Assembly (NCBI GenBank): GCA_049366715.1
Contig: JBMNCQ010000104.1
Coordinates: forward strand, 1-26,566
Source: JBMNCQ01 sp049366715
GTDB lineage: Bacteria; Bacillota; Peptococcia; Peptococcales; BICA1-8
Direction: 5' to 3'
Length of the DNA stretch: 26,566 bases
Positions 23,164-26,566 of the stretch are shown here, one piece after another. Positions within the stretch are counted from its first letter, which is position 1. Every line of letters begins with the position of its first letter. The notes below the pieces were generated by a model that was not told the origin of the DNA, made no database searches, and worked only from the letters and a program-made list of their open reading frames with translations. The translations under genes and the position numbers were made by a program.

Positions 23164-23319
23164 TTACTTGTTATAGACTACGCCGTAAGGTGTTGGGTAC
23201 TGAATGCTTGATAATCCGGGATCATCTTTATACATAACATCTGCCAGAACATTAATGAGAAGAAAAGCAGCGAATAAAGAGATACCAAGCAGCAATTTGA
23301 TTTTTAGGATACTTAACAT
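23164..23319 (-). CDS. 51-residue single-pass membrane peptide
   Basis: On the minus strand ATG 23319 lies 9 nt after a perfect AAGGAGG (23335-23329), and the frame closes with TAA at 23166-23164. The product has a Lys-flanked hydrophobic helix (about residues 4-28, ILKIKLLLGISLFAAFLLIN then VLADVMY) and a polar, Pro/Tyr-containing tail. It is too short for routine gene finders. A promoter upstream, its divergent position to the BusR-like regulator and a terminator downstream support expression. I recognise no family; a small modulator of the neighbouring antiporter is possible but speculative. Confidence 0.55.
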   Translation of the reverse strand: MLSILKIKLLLGISLFAAFLLINVLADVMYKDDPGLSSIQYPTPYGVVYNK

Positions 23320-23528
23320 TTTTAACATCCTCCTTCTTTAATAGTTACTTAAAATTTTCCTTCCGTAACAGAAAGAGCCGATGTACAAAAAAGACAGCGG
23401 GTATTATTCCTCGACTGCCCTTAATATCTACAGGTCGCTAAAATGTTAATTTTAACGGTGTAAATAAATAGTCGGTTGTTAAGCCCAAAGTACATATCTG
23501 AGATATGGAAAACTTAAGGCCGGCAATT

Positions 23529-23573
23529 AAAAAAGCAGATACCTATGGCCGCATATACAGCCTAGATACCTGC
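23529..23573 (-). terminator. Minus-strand leader terminator or attenuator
   Basis: On the minus strand GCAGGTATCTA (23573-23563) pairs with TAGGTATCTGC (23545-23535), eleven pairs including two G-U wobbles, followed by TTTTTT (23534-23529). It lies about 105 nt after the predicted start site and before the 51-aa ORF, the arrangement of an attenuator. Confidence 0.6.
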
Positions 23574-23580
23574 AGGATAA

Positions 23581-23648
23581 GTAAGATTTAGTCTTACCAA
23601 ATGCAAGTTGTCGGTTAAAGTGTCCTGAATTTAAGAAGTACTTTAACC
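23581..23648 (-). promoter_or_regulatory. Structured leader preceding the minus-strand attenuator
   Basis: GGTTAAAGT and ACTTTAACC (23648-23640 with 23621-23613) form a perfect 9-bp stem; GTAAGA and TCTTAC (23597-23592 with 23586-23581) form a second. Both stand directly before the terminator hairpin. I could not match this to a named riboswitch class or T-box. Confidence 0.4.
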
Positions 23649-23681
23649 TTAGCTTGAGTATTAATTTGTATTCACATTCAC

Positions 23682-23710
23682 ATTATATACGTATAAGAGG
23701 TTTTTGTAAA
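23682..23710 (-). promoter_or_regulatory. Minus-strand promoter of the small-peptide unit
   Basis: On the minus strand TTTACA (23710-23705), 17-bp spacer, TATAAT (23687-23682). The 10-bp palindrome TATACGTATA (23686-23695) overlaps the upstream edge of the -10 hexamer. Confidence 0.65.
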
Positions 23711-23780
23711 TATCATTTTCATAGAAATATCTGGATTATTTTAAACAATAACTTGTTTATCCAATAACCAATACGTATAA
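23687..23780. promoter_or_regulatory. Twin palindromic operator candidates
   Basis: ATACGTATAA occurs at 23687-23696 and again at 23771-23780; the palindromic core ATACGTAT is centred 84 bp apart, eight helical turns, so both sites face the same side of the DNA. Each touches the -10 element of one of the two divergent promoters, as expected for a repressor acting on both. Confidence 0.45.
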
Positions 23781-23781
23781 T
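23753..23781 (+). promoter_or_regulatory. Promoter of the BusR-like gene
   Basis: TTGTTT (23753-23758), 17-bp spacer, TATAAT (23776-23781). ATACGTAT (23771-23778) overlaps the -10 hexamer and repeats a sequence at the divergent promoter. Confidence 0.65.
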
Positions 23782-23828
23782 GGGGTTGTTAATATTTATT
23801 ATTGTGTGTGGAATAAGGAGGATTTGCA

Positions 23829-24452
23829 ATGGCTCAGTATAAAGATTTAACAGAAATAGCCAGGTATGAACAGATCGCGGTAGATCTAGCCAGTAAAATA
23901 GCCCATAATGAATATAAACCGGGAACTAAGCTTTATGGTCGTTCGACCTTAGCCGGTCAATATAACGTTTCTCCTGAAACGATAAGAAGAGCAGTCGCCT
24001 TACTGCAAAGCATGGGTATCGTGGAGGTTGTGGCAGGGCGGGGCATTATGGTTATAAATAAAGACTCGGCGCGGCAATACTTGGAGAACTTCAATCAAAG
24101 AAAAGGTCTGGCTCAAGCCCAACAAGAGTTCTCGGAGCTATTGGAAAGAAGAAGGGATCTGGATAATGCAATCGAAAACCAAATAAAAAAAATTATGGCA
24201 TTTAGTAACCGCCTAATCAATATACTGCCTAAAGTAGAAGAAATCGTAGTAATGAAGGGTTCCCAGCTGATCGATAAAAGTCTGCGGGAAGTTGACTTCC
24301 GTATGAATACCGAGGCAACAGTCCTGGCGGTAGAGAGAAGCGGTGAGGAATACCTTTCCCCGGACTCGGAAATGATTATTAAAGAAGGAGATATCTTAGT
24401 TTTTGTTGGACCGGAAGGATGCAAAGATAAAGTGGATAGTTTTATTAATTAA
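23829..24452 (+). CDS. BusR-like GntR-family regulator with RCK_C (TrkA_C) domain
   Basis: A 207-aa transcription factor. Residues about 9-77 form a GntR-type winged helix (ASKIAHNEYKPGTKLYG, LAGQYNVSPETIRRAVALLQ, VVAGRGIMV). About 85-130 is a helical, probably coiled-coil linker, and about 133-207 is an RCK_C domain (EEIVVMKGSQLIDKSLREVDF to GDILVFVGPEGCKDKV). This architecture is that of BusR of streptococci and lactococci, where c-di-AMP bound by RCK_C controls repression of an osmolyte transporter. By inference it senses c-di-AMP and controls the nearby antiporter, the divergent peptide unit or itself. SD AAGGAGG lies upstream of ATG 23829; a strong terminator follows. Confidence 0.85.
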   Translation: MAQYKDLTEIARYEQIAVDLASKIAHNEYKPGTKLYGRSTLAGQYNVSPETIRRAVALLQSMGIVEVVAGRGIMVINKDSARQYLENFNQRKGLAQAQQEFSELLERRRDLDNAIENQIKKIMAFSNRLINILPKVEEIVVMKGSQLIDKSLREVDFRMNTEATVLAVERSGEEYLSPDSEMIIKEGDILVFVGPEGCKDKVDSFIN

Positions 24453-24454
24453 GC

Positions 24455-24491
24455 AAAATAACAGCTCTGAGACAATCAGAGCTGTTATTTT
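24455..24491 (+). terminator. Terminator of the BusR-like gene
   Basis: A perfect 16-bp stem, AAAATAACAGCTCTGA (24455-24470) with TCAGAGCTGTTATTTT (24476-24491), loop GACAA. The A-rich and T-rich ends make it usable on both strands. Confidence 0.9.
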
Positions 24492-24550
24492 AGTGTTGAA
24501 CTGCAGATACTGCAAAACTTAGCGGCAGGCATGGATTTTGTTTAATTAAA

Positions 24551-24559
24551 TGGTATAAT
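24551..24559 (+). promoter_or_regulatory. Extended -10 promoter of sua5
   Basis: TGG followed by TATAAT (24554-24559). No good -35 lies at 17 bp, so the TGn extension would have to compensate. Confidence 0.45.
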
Positions 24560-24595
24560 ATATAAGATTAAGTTTAAATGGCTGGTGATTAGACA

Positions 24596-25642
24596 ATGGA
24601 TACAAAGATCTGGAAGATTTCTTCCGGTCAATCTGATAAATATCTGCTGCAAGAGGCAGCCGACCTTTTAAAAGCAGGGGAAATAATCGGATTTCCTACA
24701 GAAACGGTCTATGGCCTGGGGGCAAATGCTTTAGACAGTAAAGCGGTTGAAAAGATATTTATTGCTAAAGGCAGACCCGCCGACAACCCTCTCATTGTGC
24801 ATGTACATAGTGTTAAGCAAGTGCCGGAATTAGTTAGAGAAATATCTCCCATCGCAGTTAAGGTTATGGATAAGTTCTGGCCGGGTCCGTTGACAATTGT
24901 TCTTCCTAAAGCCCCTATAATACCTGAAATAATTACCGGGGGATTAGATACGGTGGCGATTAGAATTCCTGCCCATCCGGTGGCCTTACGGCTTATTGAG
25001 ACAGCCGGTATCCCGATAGCCGCTCCCAGTGCCAATATATCCGGCAAACCCAGCCCAACTACGGCCCAACATGTTTGGCAGGACTTAAATGGAAAAATTG
25101 CCGGAATTATCGACGGCGGTAAAGCCGGAGTGGGTGTAGAATCGACAGTTCTTGACTTAAGTACGGATACGCCGACTATCCTGCGCCCGGGCGGAATTAC
25201 CAGAGAGGAATTACAGAAGGAAATCGGCCAGGTGGCAATCGATACCGCCTTATATGATCTCAAAGCTGTCCCCCGTTCACCCGGGATGAAATACACTCAT
25301 TATTCCCCGGATGCCCAAGTGGTTATCATCCAGGGGCCTGGTGAACAGATTATCACGAAATTAAAACAACTTATTGCGAAAACCGGTAAGCTGAAAACGG
25401 GTTTGCTGATTTCTCAAGAAACCTACGATTCCTTACGGGGATATCTCCCGGGCAATATAATCGTTGGAGTTCTCGGACCGAGAAACAGCCTGGCAGAGCT
25501 TACGGCTAATTTATTTAATACCCTGCGTTGGTTTGACAGGCAAGGTGTAGATATTATTTATGCTGAAAGTTATCCGGAACATGATTTAGGTACAGCCCTG
25601 ATGAATAGGCTCATTAAAGCAGCCGGCGGAAAAACAATTTAA
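24596..25642 (+). CDS. tsaC2: Threonylcarbamoyl-AMP synthase, long Sua5 form
   Basis: A 348-aa enzyme making threonylcarbamoyl-AMP from Thr, bicarbonate and ATP for the t6A37 modification of ANN-decoding tRNAs. The YrdC/TsaC domain covers about 12-210 with PTETVYGLG (34-42), KGRPADNPL (58-66), SANISGKPSPT (145-155) and ESTVLD (182-187). The linker SPGMKYTHYSP (228-238) and the Sua5-type C-terminal domain (about 240-345) are both present, so this is the two-domain Sua5 (B. subtilis YwlC type), not short TsaC. ATG 24596 is preceded by a modest GGTGA. It stands next to mntP as in Bacillus. Confidence 0.95.
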   Translation: MDTKIWKISSGQSDKYLLQEAADLLKAGEIIGFPTETVYGLGANALDSKAVEKIFIAKGRPADNPLIVHVHSVKQVPELVREISPIAVKVMDKFWPGPLTIVLPKAPIIPEIITGGLDTVAIRIPAHPVALRLIETAGIPIAAPSANISGKPSPTTAQHVWQDLNGKIAGIIDGGKAGVGVESTVLDLSTDTPTILRPGGITREELQKEIGQVAIDTALYDLKAVPRSPGMKYTHYSPDAQVVIIQGPGEQIITKLKQLIAKTGKLKTGLLISQETYDSLRGYLPGNIIVGVLGPRNSLAELTANLFNTLRWFDRQGVDIIYAESYPEHDLGTALMNRLIKAAGGKTI

Positions 25643-25683
25643 ATTTTAGTACGAAAGTTTTCCCCTAAAATTACATAAACTTA

Positions 25684-25712
25684 TACAGTATAGCCTAAAA
25701 AGCTATACTGTA
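25684..25712. repeat. 11-bp perfect inverted repeat between sua5 and mntP
   Basis: TACAGTATAGC (25684-25694) and GCTATACTGTA (25702-25712) flank CTAAAAA. There is no T-run on the plus strand, so it is an RNA stem or operator; it lies 129 bp before the mntP start. The rest of this gap shows no recognised riboswitch. Confidence 0.5.
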
Positions 25713-25840
25713 CGTCAGTGTGCTGGTTTAGTGGTTATACGAATCGACAGCGTGGTACACCGTAGAAGCTTTACGCTTATGGTCACACGTTTTATTTATT
25801 GCTAACTACTATTCATCAGCCGTTAAATTAGGGGGTTATT

Positions 25841-26407
25841 ATGAATATTTACACAATTTTTGCAGTTGCTTTTGCACTAGGAATAGATGCCTTTTCATTA
25901 TCCATCGGAATAGGATTAAGCGGGGTAAGACGAAGTCAGATTTATCTTGTCTCAACGGTAGTAGCTGTATTTCATATATTTATGCCCCTGATAGGGTTAT
26001 ATTTAGGTCAGGTATTAGGTAAATTTGTCGGGCCTATTGCTTCGATTCTTGGAGCAGTGGTACTAATTGTAATCGGCATCCATACCCTGTGGGAGAATTT
26101 CAAACCTCCTGCAGGTACCAGGAATTTTTCCTCCGGGGGATTTGACGCAATAGCCGTAAGTCATCCTGTCAGCTTAATGTTAATGGCGGCCAGTGTATCC
26201 CTGGATGCCCTTACCGTAGGGTTAGGACTGGGAGTAATAAATGCAGACCTGACGTTGACGGTGATAACAATGGGGATTGTGGCCGGAATTATGACCTTTG
26301 GCGGTTTGATTTTCGGAAAAAAATTAAGTAAAAGCGTCGGGGAAAAAGCGGAATTATTAAGCGGATTTATTTTAATTGCGATCGGCTTGAAGCTGTTATT
26401 TATGTGA
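25841..26407 (+). CDS. mntP: Manganese efflux pump MntP
   Basis: A 188-aa, six-helix membrane exporter of Mn2+. Conserved acidic residues lie in the two matching repeats: D16 in ALGIDAFSLSIGIG and D122 in SVSLDALTVGLGLG. The loop of about 85-107 between helices 3 and 4 and the GFILIAIGLKLLFM ending fit the family. ATG 25841 follows TTAGGGGGTT. Position after sua5 matches the Bacillus ywlC-ywlD order. I looked for a yybP-ykoY manganese riboswitch upstream and did not find its conserved core. Confidence 0.93.
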   Translation: MNIYTIFAVAFALGIDAFSLSIGIGLSGVRRSQIYLVSTVVAVFHIFMPLIGLYLGQVLGKFVGPIASILGAVVLIVIGIHTLWENFKPPAGTRNFSSGGFDAIAVSHPVSLMLMAASVSLDALTVGLGLGVINADLTLTVITMGIVAGIMTFGGLIFGKKLSKSVGEKAELLSGFILIAIGLKLLFM

Positions 26408-26436
26408 GGAAGCAGTTTATTCGTTACCGGCGAGGT

Positions 26437-26499
26437 CAGATCATAGTTGATAGATCATAGTTAATCGTTTAAAGTTTAAAGTTGATAGTTGATACATTA
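26437..26499. repeat. Array of nine degenerate heptanucleotides after mntP
   Basis: In-phase 7-mers: CAGATCA, TAGTTGA, TAGATCA, TAGTTAA, TCGTTTA, AAGTTTA, AAGTTGA, TAGTTGA, TACATTA. A TATAAT at 26514-26519 follows, and a TTGATA (26489-26494) inside the array could serve as its -35 with 19-bp spacing. Confidence 0.75.
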
Positions 26500-26524
26500 C
26501 TGCAGAATTCAGCTATAATGCGGT

Positions 26525-26566
26525 AGAGAACAGAGAACAGAGAACAGAGAACAGAGAACAGAGAAC
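26525..26566. repeat. Six perfect tandem AGAGAAC heptanucleotides at the window edge
   Basis: The 7-mer AGAGAAC is repeated six times without variation and is cut by the end of the window, so the true copy number is unknown. Perfect identity points to recent expansion by slippage, unlike the degenerate arrays elsewhere. Confidence 0.92.

Larger units (their letters stand above)
22798..23828. other. 1-kb region with a minus-strand transcription unit
   Basis: No long ORF. On the minus strand, in order: promoter (23710-23682), a leader with two stems and a terminator (23675-23529), a 51-aa ORF (23319-23164), a possible structured RNA (23129-22984) and a strong terminator (22932-22902). On the plus strand only the promoter of the BusR-like gene is seen. 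It therefore reads as a convergent end with the antiporter gene and a divergent start with the regulator gene. Confidence 0.55.

Noticed and set aside
23529..23675. T-box or known c-di-AMP (ydaO) riboswitch
   Set aside because: No T-box sequence and none of the ydaO conserved blocks could be recognised.
24709..25296. 195-codon open frame antisense to sua5
   Set aside because: Codon-shadow frame opposite a well-supported gene, without translation signals.
25643..25840. yybP-ykoY manganese riboswitch before mntP
   Set aside because: The expected conserved core of that motif is not visible; only an 11-bp inverted repeat is present.

Overview
The window looks like chromosomal DNA from a low-to-mid GC, endospore-forming Gram-positive bacterium of the class Clostridia, probably a Peptococcaceae/Desulfotomaculum-like anaerobe. 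The case rests on a Spo0F-type response regulator, strong AGGAGG ribosome binding sites, frequent TTG/GTG starts, and a backbone gene order (spo0F, fba, transaldolase, glpX, rho, rpmE, then prfA, prmC, sua5, mntP) that I recall from Bacillus and related Firmicutes. The Bacillus murA copy between the transaldolase and glpX is absent. No insertion sequence, phage gene, tRNA, rRNA or CRISPR array was seen.

Layout. 1-307: C-terminal end of a protein built of ten decapeptide repeats, followed at once by a divergent alanine-racemase-fold gene. 1795-5749: spo0F, a cysteine-rich zinc-ribbon-like protein, class II fructose-bisphosphate aldolase, small transaldolase and class II fructose-1,6-bisphosphatase, forming a gluconeogenic/pentose-phosphate group. 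5750-6334: non-coding, with a promoter-like sequence and a 26-bp RNA hairpin. 6335-8078: DUF2062 membrane protein overlapping rho. 8453-10885: secreted LysM/M23 peptidase and an uncharacterised radical SAM protein. 11057-11257: rpmE with its own promoter and terminator. 11856-19304: an eleven-gene, tightly overlapping Mrp-type membrane operon. 19502-21426: prfA-prmC. 21595-24452: a CPA2 cation/proton antiporter, a 1-kb gap with a minus-strand transcription unit encoding a 51-aa membrane peptide, and a BusR-like GntR-RCK_C regulator. 24596-26407: sua5 and mntP.

How the parts fit. Three blocks concern ions or osmotic state: the Mrp module, the CPA2 antiporter next to the BusR-like (possibly c-di-AMP-sensing) regulator, and the manganese exporter MntP. 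The Mrp operon has the order E-F-G-(MrpA C-terminal pieces)-B-C-D, the order of the antiporter half of archaeal Mbh hydrogenases, but continues with two more NuoL/M/N-like subunits and a small membrane protein instead of hydrogenase genes.

The most unusual signals outside genes are: period-7 (heptanucleotide) arrays in at least four intergenic regions; two identical 10-mers containing ATACGTAT, 84 bp apart, at facing promoters between the BusR-like gene and the small membrane peptide; a structured leader with a terminator on the minus strand there; a leader with a possible basic uORF before the Mrp operon; and two short non-coding segments 19 kb apart, in opposite orientation, sharing two exact 10-mers. 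All functional assignments come from reading motifs by eye; no database search was run.
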